A DNA stretch of 54,525 bases from Pirellulales bacterium. GTDB lineage: Bacteria > Planctomycetota > Planctomycetia > Pirellulales > JADZDJ01. Position 1 is the first letter of the stretch. Each line of letters opens with the position of its first letter. Both the position numbers and the translations under genes were made by a program. The notes beneath the pieces were generated by a model that had not been told where the DNA came from, did not search any database, and worked only from the letters and a program-made list of their open reading frames with translations. Where the stretch lies: the NCBI GenBank assembly GCA_020851115.1, contig JADZDJ010000143.1, positions 1 to 54,525 on the forward strand, in the 5' to 3' direction. Below are positions 7,943 to 16,270 of the stretch, in pieces.

Positions 7943-9766
7943 TCATTTCCCGCCGAGCCCGTTGGAAATCAGCAGCTTAATCGGCTGAGCCGCGACGACT
8001 TCGCGGCCGTCCTTCCAGCCCATTGCCGAAAGTGTTACTGGGCCGTCGCCGAGCGGCACAGAGTCGATATCCGCCGTGCCGTTCTCCCCTTGGATCGTGG
8101 CGATCGTTTGACCGTTATGATAGACGACGACGCCATCAATGTCGGCGCACTTGATGGAAACGTGAATTTTCCGTCCGCCGCTGATGCGCAGTGGACTGGC
8201 AGCGAATTCCAGCGTCCGGCCGAAGTTGTTGAACTGCGCATCGATCGTGGCGACGCCTTGCGTCTCGATCGGACTGCGTTCGAAGCCGACGACGCGAATC
8301 TGGTGATAGCCATCGCAGCATTTTGCCGAATCAAACTCCAGCGTACCGCCGGCGGCACAGGCGGCCAAGCGCTGGCCATCGATCACTAGTTCGAATCGGT
8401 CGCATTCTCCGCCACGAGGCAACGTTGCCGAAGGTTTCAGCGCAAGCACGCGGCTGAGCGGCTTCTGCGGCTCGATGCCGTCTACTTTGACCTTCGGAAT
8501 ATTGGCCCACGGCCGACAGAGCGGATCGCCCAAGATCAGCAATTGATAAGGCATGTAAATCGATTGATAAAACGCCTCCACCAGGTCGCAGCCACGGGCA
8601 TAATGCACCTGGATCATGGCGTGCGGAAACTTAGCTTGTTGGGCGTAAGGCTCTGCGACAGTTCCGGAGGTGCCCGTAGCGCCATATTTCAAGAATTCGG
8701 TGCAAGGCGTTTGTTCATTGATATCAAAGATCGCACCGTAGCTGGTAAGATTCTCGCAGATTGCTCCGCGGAGGATTGAACTGCCGGATCGCTGCCAATC
8801 GACGATCGGCGCTCCGGTCAGCAATCCTTGGACATCGGCTCGCAATTGCGGGACGACTCCCGGCACGATTTGCGCCTTGACCCCCAGTTCATCTAATTGA
8901 TCGACAGCCATCTCGAAGCCCGCCCTGCGGGTGGTCGAGCGAATGTCGGCAGCGTTGTCCATGAAATAAATCGTGCCCCTCGGATACGAGCCGTCGGCCG
9001 GCGGGCTGTCGCGCAGGTAGCGTACGATTTCACCGACGGTATTTCCGCGGCCGCTGGTGACGCCGAGCATGGCCGACAGGGCGTATTGCATTCCGCCTGC
9101 TTCGAGCAATTCACCACGGGGCCCCCAGCCGTACCAATTGCGAAATCCGTGTGAACCGACCGACGTGGGGTCGATACCCACTTCCTCGAGCAGCTTGAAT
9201 CCTTGTCGTTGATCGTATTGACCGTCGGACATAATGGGAAGTTCAAAGATGCCTCCCCCTTTTGATTCGCGCAGGCGCATGTAGAAGTTGGAGTGAAATG
9301 CGCGCCCTCCATACTTGGTGGCGTCTTTCGACAGCACCGCTCGATACAAGAAAGTCAAACCCGTGAGCGAACCGGTGGAAAACTTGTTGTATTGATCGTT
9401 GGCCAACTGCGGGGGTATATCGGCGCTGAAATTTACCCCATAGGGAAACCCGGACGAGTAGACGATGCAGTCGATTTGCGCGATCAGCTTTCGCTTCGCC
9501 AGAAACTTGAATATTTGCGACAGCAACTCGTCCCGAAATTGGTCGACGGTGATGTATGTGTCGCCCAGTTTCCAGTCCAGATACAAGACATTGTTCGCCG
9601 GGATTTGCCGCGCTTCGACATAATAATTCGCCACGGTTTTCGAGCTGGGGTCATTTTTGTTGACCACCAGTAGCACGTACTCGGGGCCGCCACCCGCGCA
9701 GGCAGGTTGTGTCCATAGCAGCACAATCAGGGCGAATAAAATGGAGACGGGCGTCGTTCGCAGCAT
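7943..9766 (-). CDS. TIGR03790-like secreted protein
   Basis: This 607-residue protein has a signal peptide (MLRTTPVSILFALIVLLWTQ then ACAGGG). Its N-terminal part begins EYVLLVVNKNDPSSKTVANY, followed by YVEARQIPANNVLYLDW and IDCIVYSSGFPYGVNF. That is the recognisable opening of the TIGR03790 family, an uncharacterised secreted family of planctomycetes and other bacteria. The remaining 250 residues are beta-rich. ATG 9766 is chosen for the signal peptide, although the frame is open to 9862. The gene is the first of a minus-strand set with tmk, cmk and plsC, with no obvious functional link. Function is unknown and a periplasmic location is inferred. Confidence 0.82.
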   Translation of the reverse strand: MLRTTPVSILFALIVLLWTQPACAGGGPEYVLLVVNKNDPSSKTVANYYVEARQIPANNVLYLDWKLGDTYITVDQFRDELLSQIFKFLAKRKLIAQIDCIVYSSGFPYGVNFSADIPPQLANDQYNKFSTGSLTGLTFLYRAVLSKDATKYGGRAFHSNFYMRLRESKGGGIFELPIMSDGQYDQRQGFKLLEEVGIDPTSVGSHGFRNWYGWGPRGELLEAGGMQYALSAMLGVTSGRGNTVGEIVRYLRDSPPADGSYPRGTIYFMDNAADIRSTTRRAGFEMAVDQLDELGVKAQIVPGVVPQLRADVQGLLTGAPIVDWQRSGSSILRGAICENLTSYGAIFDINEQTPCTEFLKYGATGTSGTVAEPYAQQAKFPHAMIQVHYARGCDLVEAFYQSIYMPYQLLILGDPLCRPWANIPKVKVDGIEPQKPLSRVLALKPSATLPRGGECDRFELVIDGQRLAACAAGGTLEFDSAKCCDGYHQIRVVGFERSPIETQGVATIDAQFNNFGRTLEFAASPLRISGGRKIHVSIKCADIDGVVVYHNGQTIATIQGENGTADIDSVPLGDGPVTLSAMGWKDGREVVAAQPIKLLISNGLGGK

Positions 9767-10067
9767 GGAAGAAAAATCGCGACTTCGCAATGGGTTATGC
9801 ACGACAATGGCATTCGCAACGGCGGCCTGCCTGACGCTGTCGCGACAAGCTTCAGCCCACAATTATAGGCGAAAATGCGGCGGCTTGGCATTGCTCGGTC
9901 GGCGCATGTCTCGGCCGGCAAAGTCTGCCAATCCGTCACAGCCCTCACCGCCGACGCGATTGTCGCTGCCCTTGGATTTGGAAGATTGCTGATTCTTAAT
10001 GCCCTTCGCCGATGCAATCTTAGAGGACAGGTTCGCCATTTTTCTATTGGCAAAGGATTGCCTGCTG
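9767..10067. other. Divergent intergenic region
   Basis: About 300 bases separate the TIGR03790-like gene (minus) from the FadL-type gene (plus), so it must carry promoters for both. Several overlapping frames cross it without any protein feature. I see no strong -35/-10 pair. The only clear site is AAGGA at about 10053-10057, the ribosome-binding site for the gene at 10068. Confidence 0.4.
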
Positions 10068-11324
10068 ATGTCGCATTTTTTACGCCTCTGGGGTGGTTTC
10101 TTCGTCTGGTTGGCATCGGCAAGCATTGCCCTGGCCGATGGCGTGATGCTAAACAGCGTTTCGCCGCGGTCCCTATCGCGCGGCGGCACGAATCTGGCGT
10201 TTGCCGACAACGGGGCCATTCTGTTCGACAATCCTGCGGGGATGACGAACATCGACGGCGGCCAACTCTGCGAACTGGGTTTGATTTTGCCGATCACCAC
10301 GTTTCATTACACCGATGCGCAGAACAACGTGTGGGACACCGGCGCCACTCCGCTGCCGCAGGCCAGCTACATTCGCAGAAGCGCCGACGGCGTGTGGGCT
10401 TTTGGCATCGGCTTTTTCGTCCCGGCGGGGTTCGACGAAAGCTACACGATGCAAGGCCCGCCGCAGCTTCCCGGTTCACGGCGGTTTGAATCGTTTGGCG
10501 CACTGGCGAAGATTCTGCCGGGCATCGCTTGCCGGGTGACCGATGAACTGTCGATTGGCGCCACCTTGGGGGTCGGGTACAGCTACGCCAAGTTCGAAGC
10601 CCCCTACATTTTACAAGGCCCGACGCTTCCCGGCCTTCCCGTGATCTTGAATACCCATGGGGCTGGCGCGTCCTTGCTCTGGTCGGTTGGTGCGCAATAT
10701 CGCTGGAGCGATGCAACCATGCTGGGCGCGGCCTATACCAGCCCGGCGCAATTCACGCTGAATGGAAATACCGATCTGCAGGTACCTGGCATTGGACAAA
10801 GCAGCTACGATTCAACGATCGACATGACTTGGCCGCAGACGGTAGGCATCGGCCTGCGACACGAGTTCTGCCCTCATCGCATCGGGTCTGTCGATGTGGT
10901 GTGGTACGACTGGGCGAGCGCGCTCGACGACTTCAGCGTCCGCATTCGCGACCCCTCGAATCCAGCCTTTCCCCCACAAGTGACCGAGAATTTTCCGATG
11001 GGCTGGCACGGCAGCGTGGCAGCAAAGTTTGGCTACGAGCAGATGCTCCCTCGTGGAACAATGCTTCGACTCGGCTATATCTACAACAACAATCCGCTGC
11101 CAGTCGGCACGCTGACGCCCTTGCTGCAAGCCTTCTTTCAACATGCGGTTTCGGTCGGTTTGGGCTGGCAATACTGCGATTGGGACATCGACCTGGGCTA
11201 CATGCACATGTTCGCCCCCGATCAACGCGTCGGCACGAGCGACTTTGTCGGCGGGCAATTCAGCAATGCGGACCATCAAGCGGCAGTCGACGCGATTTTC
11301 CTTGGGTTAATCCATCATCGATAG
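10068..11324 (+). CDS. FadL/OMPP1-type outer-membrane transport protein
   Basis: This 418-residue protein has a signal peptide (MSHFLRLWGGFFVWLASASI then ALADG). The FadL-family N-terminal pattern SLSRGGTNLAFADNGAILFD, then NPAGMTN, follows. The rest alternates amphipathic beta strands and short loops and ends with an aromatic-rich strand, as expected of a 14-stranded barrel. FadL proteins carry hydrophobic compounds such as long-chain fatty acids or aromatic hydrocarbons across the outer membrane. The substrate here is unknown. ATG 10068 is supported by AAGGA 10 bases upstream and by the signal peptide. A hydrophobic-substrate porin fits a diderm cell envelope. Confidence 0.88.
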   Translation: MSHFLRLWGGFFVWLASASIALADGVMLNSVSPRSLSRGGTNLAFADNGAILFDNPAGMTNIDGGQLCELGLILPITTFHYTDAQNNVWDTGATPLPQASYIRRSADGVWAFGIGFFVPAGFDESYTMQGPPQLPGSRRFESFGALAKILPGIACRVTDELSIGATLGVGYSYAKFEAPYILQGPTLPGLPVILNTHGAGASLLWSVGAQYRWSDATMLGAAYTSPAQFTLNGNTDLQVPGIGQSSYDSTIDMTWPQTVGIGLRHEFCPHRIGSVDVVWYDWASALDDFSVRIRDPSNPAFPPQVTENFPMGWHGSVAAKFGYEQMLPRGTMLRLGYIYNNNPLPVGTLTPLLQAFFQHAVSVGLGWQYCDWDIDLGYMHMFAPDQRVGTSDFVGGQFSNADHQAAVDAIFLGLIHHR

Positions 11325-11558
11325 GTGCAGCGCGTTCCGAGGTCGGGATTCAGCATCGCGGGTTCCCGGCAAAGTTCGCCGATGATCTCGCTGAAATCTC
11401 AGCTCCGAACCCTTTTATGTTGACAGACCCTACTCGTCGATTGGACAATAGAAGGTGCAACAGGGTGCGGGCATCTTCGTGTCGAATCGAGCCGATCTAT
11501 GCAGTGCTGGATCACTGGGAATGGGCAGCGCCGACCGCCGCGAAATCGGCGGGCTGGA

Positions 11559-13766
11559 ATGGTCGGCATACGCCTGTTGGCGATTGCCGCCATCGCCGCT
11601 ATATGCGCTGCCTGGACGCCGGACTCTATTGCGGGCGTCGTTCGAGACGACGTAGCCGACACTGCTTACACCTCGCTGGCGGCGCAGCCGGAATACGCTT
11701 CGGTCGGGCGAATTAAGTTTTCGACGTTCAACGGCAGCGGTGCGCTGGTCAGTTCGCGCTGGGTGCTTGCTGCCGCCCATCTCGTCAATGCCGCGCCGAC
11801 GACCTTTATGCTCGTCGGCGAATCGCCGGTGAATGTCTCCCAGAAAGTTTTGTTTCCTGGCGATACGACGCTCGGATCCGGATATGACCTGGCGTTGATG
11901 CGGCTTGATCTCCCAATCACCACGGCTGCGCCGGCCGTGCGATCGACCGGCGCTGCACCCACGGGGGCGACTGTCACCGTGGTCGGATTTGGCGCTACTG
12001 GCACGGGGCTGACGGGGGCGACGGAGGCGGCGGGAACCAAACGTGCCGGCACGAATGTGCTGGAACTCCTTGGCAACCAACAATCGGTGATTAACAACGT
12101 GAGCGCGAACTATTTGCTTGCCGATTTCGACAATCCGCACAATGCGGCCGACAGCACTTGGGGATCGAGCGCTCCATTGCCCTTGGAGTATTTGTCGGCG
12201 GTTGGGGACAGCGGCGGCGGCGCATTTGTCAATGTTCAAGGGAATGTTCGACTGGCGGCGGTGACTTCGTTTATTGTCTCGGGCGGCGTTACTTCGACCG
12301 GCGCTGGCTACGACTACGGCGACCTCATGGCATTCATGCGGATTTCGATGCCAACCGCCACCTACGACCCCAATGATTGGATCGACGACACAATTGCCGC
12401 GGCTTGGAAAAATGCCGCGGGCGGGTCGGCACAGACCGCCAGCAATTGGCAAATCGGTAACGCGGCCAATACGCTCTTGCCCGATAACACCGATATCTTG
12501 AAATTCAACATCAGCGGTACTTACACGGTGAGTTTTGCCGGGGCAAACACCTACAACAAGATCTTGGCGCGGCAAGGCTCGGTGACGCTCGACCTGGGTG
12601 GCACGACGCAGTCGCTCTCATCTCTGATGCAATACGGCTCGGTTACGGTGGGACGCAGCAATCTCGACCTGGCAAATTTGACGTTGACCAACGGCACGCT
12701 CTCGTCAACCGACGCGTTTCTTGCTCGCGGCACCGGCAGCACCGGCAGCGTCACGCTGAGCGGCGCAGGCACTCTATGGAACCTGTCCGATTCGCTCTAC
12801 GTTGGCGGCGGCAGTTCCGCCAGCGGCGGCACTGCAGCGCTGACGGTCAATGCCGGCACGGCCCTCCAAGTCGCTGGGGCCTTGAAGGTTTGGGCGAATG
12901 GCAGCGTGATGATTAACGGCGGCTCGGTCACTGCGGCCAAACTTCAATTGAACAACGGAATGGTCACGGGAACCGGAGGCACGCTGACGGCCGGCTCGAT
13001 AGAAGGCAATGGCACCATCAATTTTGACGTGCAAACCGCCGGCATAATCTCGCCAGGCTTTTCCACCGGTCAGCTAAATTTTGCTCAAGACCTTGTGCTG
13101 CAAAGTGGCGCAAGCTTAGTGATGGACCTGGGCGGCCTCAATCCGGGCCTGAATTGCGACCGACTCAATGTCACGGGCGCCATGCAGGCCGCCGGCGCGC
13201 TGCAAATCAAGTTTATCAATGGGTTTGGAATGCAGATGAATGGCGAAGCTGCGTTGACAATCGTCAACGGCACGTCGACGATCGCCGGTTCGTTCGTCAA
13301 TGCGCCCAACAATGCGCGCGTGTTGACGACGGACTTGCTCGGTTCGTTTATCGTACATTACGGCGCAAACAGCACGCTTGCCCCCGAAGACGTCGTGCTT
13401 ACCAATTATGTGCCGTACATTCCGGGCGACTTCGACGCCGACGGCGACGTCGATGGGGCGGATTTCGTCGCCTGGCAAATTCATTTTCCATCCGCCGCCG
13501 GAGCAACAATGAGTATGGGGGACGCCGATGCCGACGGCGACGTGGATGGCGCCGATTTTGTCGCGTGGCAAACGCATTTTCTAACCGTTCCAGCGCAGGG
13601 GTTTGCCGCCGTGCCAGAGCCGGCAGGCTGGATTTTGGGCGTGTTTTCTCTTGCTGCGCTGGTCCTAATGCGCCGCATTGGTAAGGAGATGCGCCAACTG
13701 ATTTTCAGCCGCGTTTGCGTCGTCGCCGTGTCGACGCAGCGGATGAATCGGCGGACGCATCCTTGA
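11559..13766 (+). CDS. Trypsin-like protease with dockerin and PEP-CTERM anchor
   Basis: The protein is 735 residues and modular. A signal segment (GIRLLAIAAIAAICAAW) leads to a chymotrypsin-fold domain with His74 in VLAAAHLV, Asp110 in GYDLALMRL and Ser218 in GDSGGGAF, a complete catalytic triad. Residues about 270-610 are Gly/Ser/Thr/Asn-rich, autotransporter-like beta repeats. Two dockerin type I repeats follow at about 622-680 (GDFDADGDVDGADFVAWQ and GDADADGDVDGADFVAWQ), each a calcium-binding loop. The C-terminus has VPEPAGWILGVFSLAALVLM and RR, a PEP-CTERM tail, with an unusual extra 30 residues after it. It is probably a cell-surface or matrix protease. The target and any cohesin partner are not visible here. 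ATG 11559 is fixed by the signal peptide. Confidence 0.87.
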   Translation: MVGIRLLAIAAIAAICAAWTPDSIAGVVRDDVADTAYTSLAAQPEYASVGRIKFSTFNGSGALVSSRWVLAAAHLVNAAPTTFMLVGESPVNVSQKVLFPGDTTLGSGYDLALMRLDLPITTAAPAVRSTGAAPTGATVTVVGFGATGTGLTGATEAAGTKRAGTNVLELLGNQQSVINNVSANYLLADFDNPHNAADSTWGSSAPLPLEYLSAVGDSGGGAFVNVQGNVRLAAVTSFIVSGGVTSTGAGYDYGDLMAFMRISMPTATYDPNDWIDDTIAAAWKNAAGGSAQTASNWQIGNAANTLLPDNTDILKFNISGTYTVSFAGANTYNKILARQGSVTLDLGGTTQSLSSLMQYGSVTVGRSNLDLANLTLTNGTLSSTDAFLARGTGSTGSVTLSGAGTLWNLSDSLYVGGGSSASGGTAALTVNAGTALQVAGALKVWANGSVMINGGSVTAAKLQLNNGMVTGTGGTLTAGSIEGNGTINFDVQTAGIISPGFSTGQLNFAQDLVLQSGASLVMDLGGLNPGLNCDRLNVTGAMQAAGALQIKFINGFGMQMNGEAALTIVNGTSTIAGSFVNAPNNARVLTTDLLGSFIVHYGANSTLAPEDVVLTNYVPYIPGDFDADGDVDGADFVAWQIHFPSAAGATMSMGDADADGDVDGADFVAWQTHFLTVPAQGFAAVPEPAGWILGVFSLAALVLMRRIGKEMRQLIFSRVCVVAVSTQRMNRRTHP

Positions 13767-13855
13767 CAGTTGATCGATCAAGTCTCACAATCGCGCTGGG
13801 CTGCTCGTCGCACTCGCTTGCACGGACCTCAATTTTCGCGCCGGAAACTCCCGGG

Positions 13856-14530
13856 ATGGCCACTGCTCGCGCGCTGAAGCCGAAACGGACGGCACTCAAG
13901 ATCGCCAAACTGCTGGCGGCTGAATATCCCAACGCCGTTTGCGCGCTGCAGTTTTCCAATCCGTTCGAATTGCTCATTGCCACCATTCTATCGGCTCAAT
14001 GCACCGATGTGCGCGTCAATATGGTTACGCCCCGTCTGTTTCGCAAGTACCGGACCGCAGCGGCCTTCGCGGCAGCGCCGCGCGACGACCTTGAGCGTCA
14101 GATTCAAAGCACCGGGTTTTTTCGCAGCAAGGCCAAGAACATTCAGGAATGTTGCCGCAAACTGGCGGAAGAATTCGATGGAAATGTCCCCAAAAGCCTA
14201 GATAAACTAGTGGAACTTTCCGGCGTAGGACGGAAGACGGCGAATGTCGTCCTCGGCACGGCATACGGCATTCCTTCCGGGGTGGTCGTCGATACGCACG
14301 TCAGCCGTCTGGCTCAGCGACTTGGCCTCACGAAGCAGCAAGACGCGGTCAAAATCGAGCGCGATTTGATGGCCCAATTACCGCCGCGCGAGTGGATCGA
14401 CTTCAGCCATCGCTTGATCCACCACGGCCGTAAGATCTGCGTGGCCCGAAAACCTCGCTGCCCCGATTGCGTTTTGCAAGCGATTTGCCCCAAAATTGGA
14501 GTCACGGAGAAAGCGAGCAAACCAACATGA
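13856..14530 (+). CDS. nth: Endonuclease III
   Basis: This 224-residue DNA glycosylase/AP lyase of base-excision repair removes oxidised pyrimidines. The helix-hairpin-helix LSGVGRKTANVVLG carries catalytic Lys127, and VVDTHVSRL carries Asp146. The [4Fe-4S] cluster cysteines are seen as C-X6-C-X2-C-X5-C in CVARKPRCPDCVLQAIC near the C-terminus. Length matches E. coli Nth (211) with a short N-terminal extension. ATG 13856 is chosen; the frame is open further upstream but overlaps the protease gene and has no family resemblance there. The dCTP deaminase gene follows 95 bases downstream. Confidence 0.95.
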   Translation: MATARALKPKRTALKIAKLLAAEYPNAVCALQFSNPFELLIATILSAQCTDVRVNMVTPRLFRKYRTAAAFAAAPRDDLERQIQSTGFFRSKAKNIQECCRKLAEEFDGNVPKSLDKLVELSGVGRKTANVVLGTAYGIPSGVVVDTHVSRLAQRLGLTKQQDAVKIERDLMAQLPPREWIDFSHRLIHHGRKICVARKPRCPDCVLQAICPKIGVTEKASKPT

Positions 14531-14625
14531 AGAAGCATGAATTTTGGAGTGACGCTTTTTTCGGTCGTGGTCCTTCGTCGATCGTTCATACCTGCCATTA
14601 GACAATTTGCCGTTCCCCAATTCCC

Positions 14626-15204
14626 ATGATTCTCTCCGGTCACGAAATCGTCAGGCATCTCGATCGCAACATTGTGATTGAGCCATTCGAATCGCGGCTG
14701 CTTAATCCGAACAGCTACAACTTGACGCTGCACCACGAGTTGATGACCTACGAGGAAGTCGTGCTCGACATGCGGAAGGCGAACCGCGTGCGCCGGGTTG
14801 AAATCCCCGAGGAAGGCTTGGTGCTAAGCCCCAGTCAATTGTATTTGGGCCGCACCGTGGAGCGCACCGAAACACACAATTTGGTGCCGATGATCGAAGG
14901 CCGATCGAGCATCGCGCGGCTGGGACTGTTTGTGCATGTGACGGCCGGTTTTGGCGACGTCGGATTTTGCGGCTATTGGACGCTGGAAATGTTCGCCGTC
15001 CAACCAGTGCGGATCTATCCCGGCGTGCCGATCTGCCAGATTTTCTATCACGAAATCTGCGGCGATATTACCGAGTATCAGAGCGATAAGTACCAACACA
15101 ATCGCGGCATTCAGCCCAGTTTGCTGTTCAAGGAATTAAATCCGGACGAAGCAAACGATCCGCAATTGCAACTCGAATTCGGCATGGAACGGTCGCACGC
15201 ATAG
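14626..15204 (+). CDS. dcd: dCTP deaminase
   Basis: This 192-residue trimeric-type deaminase converts dCTP to dUTP, feeding dTTP synthesis. It starts MILSGHEIVRHLDRN, has NPNSYNLTLHHEL at about 27-39, the nucleotide-binding EGRSSIARLGL at about 91-101 and the catalytic Glu in WTLEM (Glu121, by alignment to the family). The usual IDPGW-type loop between these is replaced by a shorter GFGDVGFCG. That places it in the wider Dcd/Dut superfamily, where bifunctional deaminase/dUTPases also occur. dcd is still the best call. It is the last gene of the plus-strand run after nth. Confidence 0.9.
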   Translation: MILSGHEIVRHLDRNIVIEPFESRLLNPNSYNLTLHHELMTYEEVVLDMRKANRVRRVEIPEEGLVLSPSQLYLGRTVERTETHNLVPMIEGRSSIARLGLFVHVTAGFGDVGFCGYWTLEMFAVQPVRIYPGVPICQIFYHEICGDITEYQSDKYQHNRGIQPSLLFKELNPDEANDPQLQLEFGMERSHA

Positions 15205-15286
15205 AGTCTGCCAATAGGCGGATGCCGTGCGTTGTTGGCAGTCACGATGGCTGACCGAACCTGGAACGATCGGTTCTGGTGTTCGA

Positions 15287-16270
15287 TCAAACCCCCAGAG
15301 GCGAGATGAACGTCGTTGGCGCCGCTGCGGGCGGCGTCCAAACGTCGTTGGCGGGCTGGATGTCGTCGGCGAACATCACGCAATTGCGGTGGTTGTCTTT
15401 GGCTCGATACAGCGCCACATCGGCGGCGCGCATTAGCCGCAGTGCATCGGTCTCGATCCCCGGTGTCGCCGTCGAAACGCCGGCGCTGGCGGTGACGGTC
15501 ACGGGGCCTGCATCGGAGGGGACGGCGATGCTGGCGATCGCCGCCCGCATTCGTTCGGCGTGACTGACGGCGTTGGTCCGGTCGCAGCCTGGCAGCACGA
15601 CCACGAATTCTTCGCCGCCGAGTCGGCCGACGGCATCGTAGGGGCGAGAAATCAAGCGCATCGCCCTGGAGACTTCTCGCAGCACGGCGTCGCCGATCAA
15701 ATGGCCGTGGATGTCGTTGACTTGCTTGAAGCGATCCACGTCGATCAGCACCAACCCCAGCGATCCGCCGTGGCGTTGCTGGCGGGCCAGTTCGTTTTCC
15801 AAGATTTCTAATATCGCCGCGCGATTGAACAGGCCGGTCAGCGAATCGTGCGTGGCTTGTTCGCGGAGCGCTTCGCGAGCGGAAATCAACTGGTCTTGCA
15901 GGTAGAGAATCCGCTTGCCGGTGCGCAAGCGAACGCGCAGCTCGTCGGGTTCGAACGGCTTAATCACATAGTCGTCGGCGCCGGCATCGAGCCCTTCAAC
16001 GACGTCGCTTCGTTGCTGTTTGCCGGTCAGCAGCACGATATATCGATAAGGCTCGCCTTGTCGCTCGCGAATCCTGCGGCAGACCTCCAAGCCATCCATG
16101 CGCGGCATCAGCCAATCGAGCACGGCCAGTTTTGGCGCGTCGGGTTGCTGCAAGATTTCCAGCGCCTCGTTGCCATCCTGTGCGACCAGGACTTCGTATT
16201 GCCATCGCAGCAACGAGGCTTCGATCAGACGGCGCGACATCGGCTCGTCGTCAGCCACTAATATCTTCAT
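15287..16270 (-). CDS. Response regulator with GGDEF diguanylate cyclase domain
   Basis: This 327-residue protein has a CheY-like receiver with acidic pair Asp8/Asp9, phospho-acceptor Asp52 (VLDWLMPRMDG) and Lys104 in IKPFEP. A GGDEF domain follows from about 138 (HDSLTGLFNRAAILE). The active site reads GGEEF at 218-222, which is competent, and an inhibitory I-site RxxD (Arg209-Asp212) sits exactly five residues before it. It should make cyclic-di-GMP when phosphorylated and be subject to product inhibition. Its ATG overlaps the stop of the upstream hybrid kinase (ATGA at 16270-16267), so the two are translationally coupled and very likely work together. A GTG six bases earlier is an alternative start. 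Confidence 0.94.
   Translation of the reverse strand: MKILVADDEPMSRRLIEASLLRWQYEVLVAQDGNEALEILQQPDAPKLAVLDWLMPRMDGLEVCRRIRERQGEPYRYIVLLTGKQQRSDVVEGLDAGADDYVIKPFEPDELRVRLRTGKRILYLQDQLISAREALREQATHDSLTGLFNRAAILEILENELARQQRHGGSLGLVLIDVDRFKQVNDIHGHLIGDAVLREVSRAMRLISRPYDAVGRLGGEEFVVVLPGCDRTNAVSHAERMRAAIASIAVPSDAGPVTVTASAGVSTATPGIETDALRLMRAADVALYRAKDNHRNCVMFADDIQPANDVWTPPAAAPTTFISPLGV

Noticed and set aside
7187-8389. A 400-codon plus-strand frame
   Set aside because: It lies opposite tmk and the TIGR03790-like gene and shows no protein family features.
11430-12575. A 381-codon minus-strand frame
   Set aside because: It is a shadow of the trypsin-like gene on the other strand.
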